Source of the DNA: Bacteroidota bacterium
Lineage (GTDB): Bacteria > Bacteroidota > Bacteroidia > Cytophagales > UBA9547
Direction of reading: 5' to 3'
DNA length: 63,078 nt
Assembly: GCA_004293915.1 (NCBI GenBank)
Contig: RDZG01000055.1
Span: 1 to 63,078, forward strand
The translations under genes were made by a program, and so were the position numbers. Each line of letters starts with the position of its first letter. Position 1 is the stretch's first letter. Below are positions 1 to 7,826 of the stretch, piece by piece. A model generated the notes under the pieces. The model made no database searches. It was not told the origin of the DNA and saw nothing but the letters and a program-made list of their open reading frames with translations.

Positions 1-345
1 TATCGCAACTATATATTTGGAGTTATAAATTAAAATATCGATTTCATACGCAAAGTTATTATCCTTATCGCGTTGTTCAAAATGATTGGTTATCGAATGC
101 ACAGGAATGCCCCAATTAGAAAAACGGTTTAGAATATCTGCCCTAACTTGCTCTTCGGCAAATCTACCAAGTGTATCGCCAAACTCTGATAGTTTTTTGC
201 TAAGTTCACGATTGACTTTATCGATTTTCCTATCCGTTTCAGCCATTTGGCGATTGGTTTCCGCTATTTGCTTGTCTGTTTCCGCTATTTTGCGACTATT
301 TTCTGCAAAAAGTTCTAATACACGTTCATAAGTTAATTCAGCCAT
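1..345 (-). CDS. Coiled-coil PD-(D/E)XK-like protein, 3' end outside window
   Basis: The reading frame starts at an ATG at 345 and is still open at base 1, so only the first 115 residues are visible. Residues about 10-45 form a heptad-like coiled coil with repeated IAET/MAET units. After this comes a segment around FAEEQVRADIL and then EIDILIYNSKYIVAI, which has the pattern of the small DUF3782-type putative nucleases: a coiled coil followed by a PD-(D/E)XK fold whose aspartate lies in the EIDIL strand. The second half of the active site (E-x-K) would lie beyond the window edge. Function of this family is not established, and the assignment rests on the overall pattern. It is the upstream neighbour of nothing visible here; the sulfite reductase gene ends 24 bases before its start codon region. 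Confidence 0.6.
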   Translation of the reverse strand, partial: MAELTYERVLELFAENSRKIAETDKQIAETNRQMAETDRKIDKVNRELSKKLSEFGDTLGRFAEEQVRADILNRFSNWGIPVHSITNHFEQRDKDNNFAYEIDILIYNSKYIVAI

Positions 346-368
346 TTTAATGGTTTTTAATAATTAAA

Positions 369-2495
369 TTATCCTTCTGCTCCTTCCATTACTTTTGATG
401 CAATAGATGTCAATTGTGCTTTTTTACGAATTTCAAATGCTGTGTTTAAGAAGTTTTTTGCTTCAGCAAAATAAGCAACTGCAAAATCTGCCGTAGGCTC
501 GTTTTTATTTATAGCTAAAACCAATTCTTTAAACGATTTCCCAAAAGATATTTCGCCATTATCAACAAAATTTCTATCAAAATCACCCATTATTCCGTGT
601 TGCGAATTTGTGCTAACTTCTTTGCTTGTCAAAAGTGCTTTGGCTACAGAAATAAATACTGCATACGAATGATAAATACTGTCGGCATAATTCCTTTGCT
701 CCAAAGTTTCTTTGGCTTTTGCTAATTTATCCTCTGTTTCTAATAATAGTGTATGAACCAAATCAATCATCACACCAGCACATTCGCCTACACCTACTTC
801 GGTTGTAAACAATTCTGAATGTCCCCAATCGATAAACATATCTTGCGTTGGTTCTTTTACTTCTGCCAATGGTTTTAATAATTGATAGAAATAATTTTTG
901 CCTTGACGTAAATAATACATATTATAATATTCGCCATCTTTAGCATTTGCCTCATAATCAGCAAATAATGTTCTAAATGCATTTGGAATTCGTTTGGTCG
1001 GAAGTTTTATTACTTTCTCGCCAACTGTTCCTGCACCATCGCCTAAAACTCCTCCGCCAAGCAATAATTGCATAGCTGGCATTACCAATTCGCCACTTTT
1101 TATAGAACTTCCGTGCAAGCCAATATTCGCCATTCCATGTTGCCCACACGAGTTCATGCAACCACTAATTTTTACTTTTATATCATTATTATAAACCAAT
1201 TCATGGAATTCATTTTTCATCATATCTTCTAAAATATGTGTAATTCCATAACTCGATGCAATACCTAAATTACAAGTATCCGTACCAGGACAAGTTGTGA
1301 TATCTGTTGTGCTATCAAAGCCTGGCTCTGCAAAACCAATTTCATCTAATTTATTAAACACATAAGCCAATCCATTTTCAGGAATAAATTTTATCGTAAG
1401 TCCTTGATTTACAGTAACTCTAATATCATCAGCAGCAACTTCTGAAATAATGGTAGCAAATTTTCGAGCAATATCAGTTGGTATGTTGCCAATTCTAATT
1501 CTAATATTTACAGCAAATGCTCCTTTTTGTTTTTGAGCATATACATTTGTTTTTTTCCATTCTTCAAATTTTACTTTATCTGAAGGTTCAACAGTAGGAA
1601 CTGTTTTTATTTTAAAATCCGAACCATTTGGAAAAGCATTTTCATCAATAGGATAAACCTTTGATTTTAAGGCAATTTGCTCTTCTTCAACTAATTTCAT
1701 AAACTCTTCTAAACCCATTTCCGAAACCAAATATTTCATACGAGCTTTGTGTCTGCGGGTGCGTTCGCCATAACGATCGAAAACTCTAATTACAGCTTCA
1801 GAAAAAGGAATTAATTGTTCGGTTGGCAAAAATTCGTGAGCAACTTGTGCCAAAAATGGTTGTGCGCCTAATCCGCCACCAATCATAACTTTAAAACCTT
1901 TTTTACCATTTTTTATTTTTGGGATAAATCCTAAATCATGGATGTAAGAAAAAGCTGTATCTTTTTCGCTCGAACTAAACGAAACTTTAAATTTTCTACC
2001 CATATCTTGGCAAATGGGATTACGTAAGAAATATGCAAAAAAGGCATGTGTATAAGGTGTAACATCAAATAGTTCATCTCTGTCAATACCAGCTGTAGGC
2101 GAGGCAGTTACGTTTCTAACTGTATTTCCACAAGCTTCTCGGAGTGTGATATTGGCAGTTTCTAAATCGTTCCAAACACTTGGCGTGTCTTCTAGTTTTA
2201 CAAAGTGTATCTGAATATCTTGGCGAGTGGTTAAATGCAAAACGCCAGTAGAATATTTGTCAGAAACATCGCATATTTTTAATAATTGATTGGCTGTAAC
2301 TTTTCCATAAGGCAGCTTAATGCGAATCATTTGCACCCCTTGTTGGCGTTGTCCATATACACCACGAGTTAGTCTAAAAGCACGAAAACGTTCATCTGCA
2401 ATTTCTCCAGAGCGAAATTTTGTGATTTTAGTATCTAATTCTAAAATATCTTTTTGAGCAAGTAGATTAATATTTGGGTCGATTTGAACAGCCAT
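369..2495 (-). CDS. Nitrite/sulfite reductase with C-terminal HEPN-like domain
   Basis: This 708-residue protein is a siroheme- and Fe4S4-dependent reductase that would carry out the six-electron reduction of sulfite or nitrite in the cytoplasm. The cofactor cysteines are all present: C402 and C408 (CPGTDTC) and C446 and C450 (CMNSC). Two ferredoxin-like half domains are visible, near residues 50-110 and 325-395. The last 130 residues are helical and resemble the HEPN-type extension found on Bacteroidota members of this family; its role is unknown. No flavoprotein partner gene is adjacent, so electrons probably come from ferredoxin or an unlinked reductase. A matching promoter lies 56-86 bases upstream of the start. 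CysQ and two YeeE-type sulfur transporters lie at the far end of the window, which makes sulfite the more likely substrate, but this is inference. Confidence 0.9.
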   Translation of the reverse strand: MAVQIDPNINLLAQKDILELDTKITKFRSGEIADERFRAFRLTRGVYGQRQQGVQMIRIKLPYGKVTANQLLKICDVSDKYSTGVLHLTTRQDIQIHFVKLEDTPSVWNDLETANITLREACGNTVRNVTASPTAGIDRDELFDVTPYTHAFFAYFLRNPICQDMGRKFKVSFSSSEKDTAFSYIHDLGFIPKIKNGKKGFKVMIGGGLGAQPFLAQVAHEFLPTEQLIPFSEAVIRVFDRYGERTRRHKARMKYLVSEMGLEEFMKLVEEEQIALKSKVYPIDENAFPNGSDFKIKTVPTVEPSDKVKFEEWKKTNVYAQKQKGAFAVNIRIRIGNIPTDIARKFATIISEVAADDIRVTVNQGLTIKFIPENGLAYVFNKLDEIGFAEPGFDSTTDITTCPGTDTCNLGIASSYGITHILEDMMKNEFHELVYNNDIKVKISGCMNSCGQHGMANIGLHGSSIKSGELVMPAMQLLLGGGVLGDGAGTVGEKVIKLPTKRIPNAFRTLFADYEANAKDGEYYNMYYLRQGKNYFYQLLKPLAEVKEPTQDMFIDWGHSELFTTEVGVGECAGVMIDLVHTLLLETEDKLAKAKETLEQRNYADSIYHSYAVFISVAKALLTSKEVSTNSQHGIMGDFDRNFVDNGEISFGKSFKELVLAINKNEPTADFAVAYFAEAKNFLNTAFEIRKKAQLTSIASKVMEGAEG

Positions 2496-2836
2496 TAGAG
2501 CAGAAATTTATGTTTAGTAAATAATTTTATTAATAATATAAAATCAAATGCAAAGATAATATATTAAAGTATTTTATTCAACAACAAATTTTATTCTGTT
2601 TTAATTCAAATAAATATAAAAAATAAAACAATCATTTGAGTATTTGCTAATATGCAATTCAAAATCAACTATTTTTATAAAAAGTAATAGAAAACTTAGA
2701 AACCAGAGTGATTTAAAAAATTAATTTGATTCTCCATATATTAATTTATCATTAATTAGCCTTTCGTAAGAATATATTTTAAAACCTTTACATCATTTTT
2801 ACAGTAAAAAACTATCAAACATCATTTATTATTTCT
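2496..2836. other. Divergent intergenic region
   Basis: This 341-base stretch separates two divergent genes. It holds the reductase promoter at its left side. On the plus strand toward the PstS-like gene I see a TATATTTT element near 2772 but no convincing -33 partner, and no PHO-box-like repeat that would point to phosphate control. It has no open frame of useful length and no strong hairpin. Confidence 0.5.
2551..2581 (-). promoter_or_regulatory. Promoter of the sulfite/nitrite reductase gene
   Basis: Read on the minus strand, TTG (2581-2579) is followed after 20 bases by TATCTTTG (2558-2551), a full match to the Bacteroidota -33/-7 pattern TTG-N19/21-TAnnTTTG. Transcription would start near 2545, leaving a leader of about 50 bases. 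Confidence 0.6.
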
Positions 2837-3637
2837 ATGAAGTATTTCATTTGCCTATTATTATCATATAATTTTTTGTTTGCTCAACCTATATTAATTT
2901 CTGGTAGCAATACAATGTATCCACTTTTAAAGTCGCTTTCAGCTAGTTTTGAAAGATTAAATCCCATTGAAATAAGAATTTCTGGGGAAGGAACAAGTGC
3001 TGGAATTGAAGATTTTAAAAATAAAAGAAATGATATTGCTATGTTGTCACGCAAACTTCGATCAAATGAAATTTCAGAACTTAAGCTTAAAAATATTGAA
3101 TACGAAATATTTCCAATTGCATTAGATGCCTTATGTATCATTACAAACGGAAATTTAAAAACCGAAAGTTTAACTTTAGCAGAACTAGAAAATATTTACA
3201 ATGGAAAAATAAAAAACTGGTCGAATTTGGGAGGGGAGGAACTGCCAATAAAACCCATAATTAGAGATAACAAATCAGGTACGGCAGATTACTTTAAAGA
3301 AACAATCATGAAAAATAGTATAATAAGTCCATCGTGTATGCAATTCTCAAACACCTCTTCAATTATATATGCCATAAGTGCGTCTAGGGAATATGTTGGG
3401 TATGCAGGATGTGCTTTTATTGACGAACAGACAAAAGCCTTATCAATTAAAATTAATGATGAAAACATAGAACCAAGTGTAGAAAATATAAAATCGCAAA
3501 AATACCCACTAACAAGAGAGCTTTATTTGATTTATTCTAAAAATTGCGGTAAAATTGTTTCTGATTTTATTGCCTATTGTAAATCAGAATCTGGGAAAAA
3601 ACTAATAGAATCTAATGGGTTTTTGTTACTAAAATAG
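2837..3637 (+). CDS. PstS-like phosphate-binding protein
   Basis: The 266-residue product looks like a periplasmic substrate-binding protein of the PstS/PBP-like-2 type. Residues 1-16 form a signal peptide ending LLFAQ-type, with no lipobox. The mature protein begins with the SGSNTMYPLL segment, and the SGEGTSAGI and NKSGTADYFKE segments match the loops that bind the phosphate oxyanion in this family; NWSNLGGEELPIKPI is a typical hinge-region sequence. No pstC, pstA, pstB or phoU gene follows; the gene is alone and convergent with a TPR/TonB gene whose 3' end it overlaps by 9 bases. It may therefore be a scavenging or sensing protein and not part of a classical Pst transporter. Ligand identity is inferred from family only. 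Confidence 0.8.
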   Translation: MKYFICLLLSYNFLFAQPILISGSNTMYPLLKSLSASFERLNPIEIRISGEGTSAGIEDFKNKRNDIAMLSRKLRSNEISELKLKNIEYEIFPIALDALCIITNGNLKTESLTLAELENIYNGKIKNWSNLGGEELPIKPIIRDNKSGTADYFKETIMKNSIISPSCMQFSNTSSIIYAISASREYVGYAGCAFIDEQTKALSIKINDENIEPSVENIKSQKYPLTRELYLIYSKNCGKIVSDFIAYCKSESGKKLIESNGFLLLK

Positions 3638-4819
3638 TTTAAATCGAATAGGAATAGTTATTTTTACAGATACATTTTTTCCATTTTGCGAACCTGGTGT
3701 CCATTTTGGCATATTCCGAACAACTCTTAGCGCTTCTTCATCGCACCCACCTCCAATAGGTTTTATAATTGTAGGATTTAAAACTTGACCTTTTTCATTT
3801 ATTACAAAACTCATTACCACACTTCCTTCAACGCCATCAGATGCTGCTTGGTTAGGGTATTTTATATTTGAAGCCAAATATTGCAATAAAGCACTTTCGT
3901 CTGAACCGAATTTTGGCATTTTTTCAGCAATCATAACTGGTTTTTCGCTTACACCATCATAAATTATGTTTGAAATTTCTAATGTGTTTTTTAGACTATT
4001 AATTAATTCTGTAATTTCATATTTGTTTGCTGATTTAGTATGAAAATGATTCAAATGCTCAAGTGCTTTATCGTATTTTTTAATGGTTGCAAAAGTATAG
4101 CCTTTATAAAAATGTGGCAACTCAGAATGCTTATTGATTTCAATTGCTTTTTCTAAATCTAAAATTGCACTCCAATTATCATTAGAAATGGCTTTAAATA
4201 GTCCTTTATAAAACCAAATTCTGTAGTTTTGGGTTTCTTTTTGTGATAAAGACTCAAAAACACGGTATTGCATGGTGTAAAAATTTTTATAAACTCGTAA
4301 TAAACGTTTTTTAGAAAAATGGTTTGTGGTCAATTCGCTTGAAACATCGTTTGCTTGATCAAAGTGATTTTTTGCTAACACATGCAAATTCAATTCATAA
4401 TATAATATTCCAGCCAAAAATAGTGCAAATTTATTATCAGGTTGGTATATTAATGCATCTGAAAGCGACTTCATTGCCGTCTGATTTCTTCCTAATCTCC
4501 ATTCTGAAAAAGCTTTTAGATATAATACACCACCATCTTGCGGAAAATCGTTTTTTAACTCTAATAGTATATCTAAGGCTTCATTATTTTTATGTAATTC
4601 TATCAAACAAAAAACCTTGAGCAAGAGTGCTTCTTTATTTTTTGAATCTGAAACCAGAATTTGGCTTGTTTTTTTTAAAGTCAAATCATATTTTTTAGAC
4701 TCATAATGCTGATTTGCTAACTCTATTGTGTTTTGAGCACAAATAGTTGTTGAAAACAAAAATAGTATTATTTTAATAAAAAGTAAGAATACAGAATTAA
4801 AATATTTAAAACTAATCAT
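3629..4819 (-). CDS. TPR protein with C-terminal TonB domain
   Basis: This 396-residue protein has an N-terminal hydrophobic segment (residues about 10-28, ending TICAQ) that may be a signal peptide or anchor. A stretch of tetratricopeptide-like helices runs from about 30 to 280, and a TonB C-terminal domain covers about 305-396 (YPNQAASDGVEGSVVMSFVINEKG, then the EEALRVVRNMPKWTPG signature). Such fusions are common in Bacteroidota, where the TonB domain contacts outer-membrane receptors or acts in periplasmic assembly. No ExbB/ExbD genes are near. The TonB domain usually follows a proline-rich spacer, which is missing here; the TPR region takes its place. The exact partner is unknown. Confidence 0.8.
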   Translation of the reverse strand: MISFKYFNSVFLLFIKIILFLFSTTICAQNTIELANQHYESKKYDLTLKKTSQILVSDSKNKEALLLKVFCLIELHKNNEALDILLELKNDFPQDGGVLYLKAFSEWRLGRNQTAMKSLSDALIYQPDNKFALFLAGILYYELNLHVLAKNHFDQANDVSSELTTNHFSKKRLLRVYKNFYTMQYRVFESLSQKETQNYRIWFYKGLFKAISNDNWSAILDLEKAIEINKHSELPHFYKGYTFATIKKYDKALEHLNHFHTKSANKYEITELINSLKNTLEISNIIYDGVSEKPVMIAEKMPKFGSDESALLQYLASNIKYPNQAASDGVEGSVVMSFVINEKGQVLNPTIIKPIGGGCDEEALRVVRNMPKWTPGSQNGKNVSVKITIPIRFKLF

Positions 4820-5123
4820 CTCATTTTTAGATACTTGTACAATACAAAGTTCTAAAATTAAAATTTATAATTTTGAAATATTTGTTTATTAAATTATTAT
4901 AAAAATGTTACCTACTAATTTTAATTTTAATAATAATTAGTACATCAAAAAGTATGAGCAAATAAAAAAGCTACACAGCGTATAAAATTCTATGTAGCCT
5001 TCTTCAATGGCGGTAGCAACAAAACAAAGTGCGTCAGATAAAATATGAAATCTATTTCTTGTACGTTTACCTTAGACAATTAGCATGTAAGTAAAAACCA
5101 ATACAGACTAAAATTTAAGCCAA
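4820..5123. other. Intergenic region with a short open remnant
   Basis: Apart from the weak terminator, this 304-base stretch contains a minus-strand open frame from about 5080 to 4925 without a start codon. It begins after a stop and reads GKRTRNRF... then ATAIEEGYIEFYT before ending in LMY. I do not recognise it. It might be a decayed gene end, possibly of a transposon, or chance. Confidence 0.25.
4964..4998 (-). terminator. Possible terminator downstream of the DUF937 gene
   Basis: On the minus strand GCTACA (4998-4993) pairs with TGTAGC (4975-4970) across a 17-base loop, followed by a run of T (plus-strand A at 4964-4969). The stem is only six pairs, so the call is weak. Confidence 0.35.
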
Positions 5124-5633
5124 CTATTTGCCAAAAAACTTGCCTATCAATCCACCTAATCCACCTGCAGCGGCAGGTTGTGCTTGTCCGCCACCTGTAA
5201 ATTGTCCAATTAAACTAGCAATATCCGAACCACCTTTTCCAGTAAGCGTACCAACAATGCCGTTTAAATCAAAACTACTATCTTTTGGGTCGTTTGTTTT
5301 GTTTACAAATTTTTCCATTACCATCGGAATCAACGAAGATGCCACTGTGTTGGCTATTGCTGGAGATATCCCAAATTTTTGAGCATATTGGCTTGCCAAA
5401 TTTGAAACGACTCCGCTCACTAATGGGTTTGAACTTGCAGAAGCTCCGCCACCCGAAAACATACTAATCAAATTGCCAATTCCACCACCCGATGCTTGTC
5501 CTTTTAAGGCATCAAAAATCGAACTCGAAGCCATATTTATAGCTTCATCGTTATGTTGATTTGGGATTGCAGGATTATTTACAATGGCATCTCCTGCGTG
5601 TTCTTTTACTAAATTCAATAATTGATCTAACAT
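5124..5633 (-). CDS. DUF937-type glycine-rich protein
   Basis: The 169-residue product matches the DUF937 type: an N-terminal helix starting MLDQLLNLVKEHAGDAIVNN, a central GQASGGGIGNLISMFSGG segment, a helical middle (about 70-115), and a glycine/alanine-rich end repeating GGLGGLIGKFFG. There is no signal peptide or membrane segment, so it is probably cytoplasmic. The family is common in Bacteroidota and has no established function. The leader carries five tandem copies of a 7-bp unit starting eight bases from the start codon, which is unusual and may affect expression. The gene is monocistronic: it is more than 180 bases away from the ATPase gene upstream of it. Confidence 0.75.
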   Translation of the reverse strand: MLDQLLNLVKEHAGDAIVNNPAIPNQHNDEAINMASSSIFDALKGQASGGGIGNLISMFSGGGASASSNPLVSGVVSNLASQYAQKFGISPAIANTVASSLIPMVMEKFVNKTNDPKDSSFDLNGIVGTLTGKGGSDIASLIGQFTGGGQAQPAAAGGLGGLIGKFFGK

Positions 5634-5640
5634 AGTTTTA

Positions 5641-5678
5641 ATTGTTAATTGTTAATTGTTAATTGTTAATTGTTAATT
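5641..5678. repeat. Heptanucleotide tandem repeat in a gene leader
   Basis: ATTGTTA is repeated five times without error at 5641-5675, with partial copies on both sides. On the coding strand this is (TAACAAT)n ending seven bases upstream of the ATG of the DUF937 gene, so it covers the ribosome-binding zone and part of the leader. Confidence 0.9.
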
Positions 5679-5815
5679 TATTTTAAATGACTTTACTTTT
5701 TAGATTTATTTTACTAATTTTAATGACTAATCTGTTGATTTGAGTGTTTTTAAAATTTATACAAAGGCTTTGTGCAAACTTTTATCCCAAATTAACCATT
5801 AATAATTAAGAAGAT

Positions 5816-7351
5816 TTATCTTCTTGGTGTTTTACCAAACAGCATCCCGAAAACACCTCTTACCAATTGTCTGCCTAGTTCTCTTGTTACAGGGCTAGCC
5901 ATAACTTTTTCAAAAGTAGATTTTTCGCCTCTTCGTGGTGCAGATTCTTTGGCTTCTTTTTTCTCTTCTTCGGCTTCTGCAACTTCTTTTTGAAGTTTTT
6001 CCATGCGTTCGCTCAAAATCTCAAAAGCACTTTCTGGGTTTATTGTTTCTGCATATTTTTCGTATAAATCAGATTTTTTTAAATGCGCATTATAATCGCT
6101 TTCGGGCAATGGACCCATAATAGAAGTTGGCGGTGTTAAATGAGTATGAACCACTTCGGTTGGTATTCCTTTTTCGTTCAACACTGTGATAATAGCCTGA
6201 CCAATACCCATTTGTGTGAGTGTAGTTTGGATATCATAAAAATCAGATTTTGGATACGTTTTTACGGTTTGTTTCAATGCATCGGCATCGTTGGGTGTAA
6301 ATGCACGCAATACATGTTGCACTCGGTTTCCTAATTGAGCCAACACGTTGGACGGTACATCTTGTGCCAATTGCGAACAGAAAAACACGCCAACTCCTTT
6401 TGAACGAATCAAACGCACAATTTGCTCGATTTGCTCCAAAAATGCTTTTGACGCATCTCTAAATAGCAAATGTGCTTCGTCTAAAAAGAAAACCAATTTG
6501 GGTTTGTCTAAATCGCCAGCTTCGGGAAGTGTTTGATAAATTTCGGCTAACAAACTGAGCATGAACGTACTAAACACTGCTGGTTTGTCTTGCAAATCGC
6601 TCACATTCATCAAGCTAATTACACCTTTGCCATCAACTTTTGATATTAAATCTTCAATATCAAAAGATTTTTCGCCAAAAATATTATTAACTCCCATTTG
6701 TTCTAAAGCTACAATCTTTCGCAAAATTGTGCCTGAAGTAGATGTAGAAATAGTGCCATAATCGTTTTTAATTTCTGCTGCTCCAGCATCTTCTGAAAGA
6801 TAACTCAATACTTTTTTCAAATCAGACAAATCTACAATAGCTAATTTTTTGTCGTCTGCATATTTAAAAAGTATGGTTAAAACACCAGTTTGAGTATCGT
6901 TGAGTTCTAAAACTTTAGCTAAAAGTATAGGTCCAAATTCGGTAACAGTTGCTCGCATTTGAGCACCTTTTTTGCCCGAAAGCGAATATAATTCTACTGG
7001 ATGATCTTCGGGGTTAAACCCAATTCCCAAATCTTTTGCACGTTGAGTTAATTTTTCGTTTGGCGTTCCTGCCTGAGCGATTCCAGACAAATCACCTTTG
7101 ATATCGCTCATAAAAACTGCTACTCCAGCATTTGAGAGTTGTTCTGCCAGCACTTGCAATGTTCGAGTTTTTCCAGAGCCAGTAGCTCCTGCAATCATGC
7201 CATGTCGGTTCATCATCCGCAAAGGCAAATTTACTTTAGCTTCGGCAATAATATTTCCATCTAAAACTCCAGCACCTAAATAAATTGATGCTCCAGAAGT
7301 TGTATACGATTTATTGATTGCTTCAATGAATTTTGCTTTGTCTTGTGCCAT
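5816..7351 (-). CDS. HerA-like ATPase, DUF853 family
   Basis: This 511-residue protein belongs to the DUF853 (YjgR-type) branch of HerA/FtsK-like ATPases. The Walker A motif GATGSGKT lies near residues 55-62, the segment FMSDIKGDLSGIA follows, and the Walker B motif FFLDEAHLLF is near 290. Downstream, VRLIRSKGVGVFFCSQ resembles the sensor region of HerA helicases. The last 80 residues are charged and coiled-coil-like (KEVAEAEEEKKEAKE) and end in a basic tail. Members are DNA-translocase-like enzymes of unknown biological role. There is no NurA nuclease gene next to it, so it is not a HerA-NurA pair. It is transcribed alone, and the next minus-strand gene upstream is separated from it by a terminator. 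Confidence 0.85.
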   Translation of the reverse strand: MAQDKAKFIEAINKSYTTSGASIYLGAGVLDGNIIAEAKVNLPLRMMNRHGMIAGATGSGKTRTLQVLAEQLSNAGVAVFMSDIKGDLSGIAQAGTPNEKLTQRAKDLGIGFNPEDHPVELYSLSGKKGAQMRATVTEFGPILLAKVLELNDTQTGVLTILFKYADDKKLAIVDLSDLKKVLSYLSEDAGAAEIKNDYGTISTSTSGTILRKIVALEQMGVNNIFGEKSFDIEDLISKVDGKGVISLMNVSDLQDKPAVFSTFMLSLLAEIYQTLPEAGDLDKPKLVFFLDEAHLLFRDASKAFLEQIEQIVRLIRSKGVGVFFCSQLAQDVPSNVLAQLGNRVQHVLRAFTPNDADALKQTVKTYPKSDFYDIQTTLTQMGIGQAIITVLNEKGIPTEVVHTHLTPPTSIMGPLPESDYNAHLKKSDLYEKYAETINPESAFEILSERMEKLQKEVAEAEEEKKEAKESAPRRGEKSTFEKVMASPVTRELGRQLVRGVFGMLFGKTPRR

Positions 7352-7407
7352 TTACTTAATTTTCTTTATTGTGGTCGAAATCTATACAATAGAGTTTGAA
7401 CTTCCAA

Positions 7408-7497
7408 ATGCTTTTCGATAAGAAACTCAAATTTGAAGATGAAACAAACGTAAAAAATCATGCACTTGATTTGCTTATAAGTTATTTAAAGAAATGA
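7408..7497 (+). CDS. Possible 29-residue ORF or gene-end remnant
   Basis: An ATG at 7408 opens a 29-codon frame, MLFDKKLKF... ending LLISYLKK, with composition like that of a soluble helical protein. It stops ten bases before a strong bidirectional terminator, as a real 3' end would. No good promoter or ribosome site was found, and the frame can also begin at TTG 7396. It may be a micro-protein or the remnant of a longer gene. Confidence 0.25.
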   Translation: MLFDKKLKFEDETNVKNHALDLLISYLKK

Positions 7498-7507
7498 TTT
7501 TTAAAAA

Positions 7508-7541
7508 ATAAAAAAAGCCTCAATTGCTTGAGGCTTTTTTT
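7508..7541. terminator. Bidirectional intrinsic terminator
   Basis: GCCTCAA (7517-7523) pairs with TTGAGGC (7528-7534) over a four-base loop, flanked by an A run on the left and seven T on the right. It would end the small lipoprotein transcript on the minus strand and anything reading rightward. Confidence 0.85.
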
Positions 7542-7560
7542 GTGATACTGGTCGTTAAAA

Positions 7561-7752
7561 TTATTTAACGGCAGCAGCAGCAGAATCAACTACAGCAGCA
7601 GCAGAATCAACTACAGCAGCAGCAGAATCTACTACAGTTGTAGCAGCATCCATTGTTTCAGTTGCAGCAGCTTCAGTTGTTTCAGCAGCTTTTTTACATG
7701 AAGCGAATGCCAAGGCACCAGCTACTAACGATAACGCAAATACTTTTTTCAT
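7561..7752 (-). CDS. Small repetitive lipoprotein
   Basis: The 63-residue product has a signal peptide (residues 1-18) with the lipobox LAFASC, so C19 would be lipidated. The mature part is only about 45 residues. It starts KKAAETTEAAATE and then repeats VVDSAAA three times before ending AAVK. The matching DNA is a 21-bp near-perfect tandem repeat at about 7564-7630. Similar alanine/threonine-rich mini-lipoproteins are frequent in Bacteroidota, but I know of no function. The sequence suggests a short amphipathic helix lying on the membrane or in the periplasm. It has its own terminator 20 bases downstream. Repeat number may vary between strains. Confidence 0.8.
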   Translation of the reverse strand: MKKVFALSLVAGALAFASCKKAAETTEAAATETMDAATTVVDSAAAVVDSAAAVVDSAAAAVK

Positions 7753-7826
7753 TTTGATTGATGTTTAAATGGTACAATAATTCTACAAAGTAAATAAAAT
7801 TTAATTATTCCAACAAAATTATTTAT

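Noticed and set aside
86-331. Plus-strand open frame of 81 codons at the left edge
   Set aside because: It lies opposite the coiled-coil protein on the minus strand; its serine-rich repeat is just the reverse reading of the IAET heptads.
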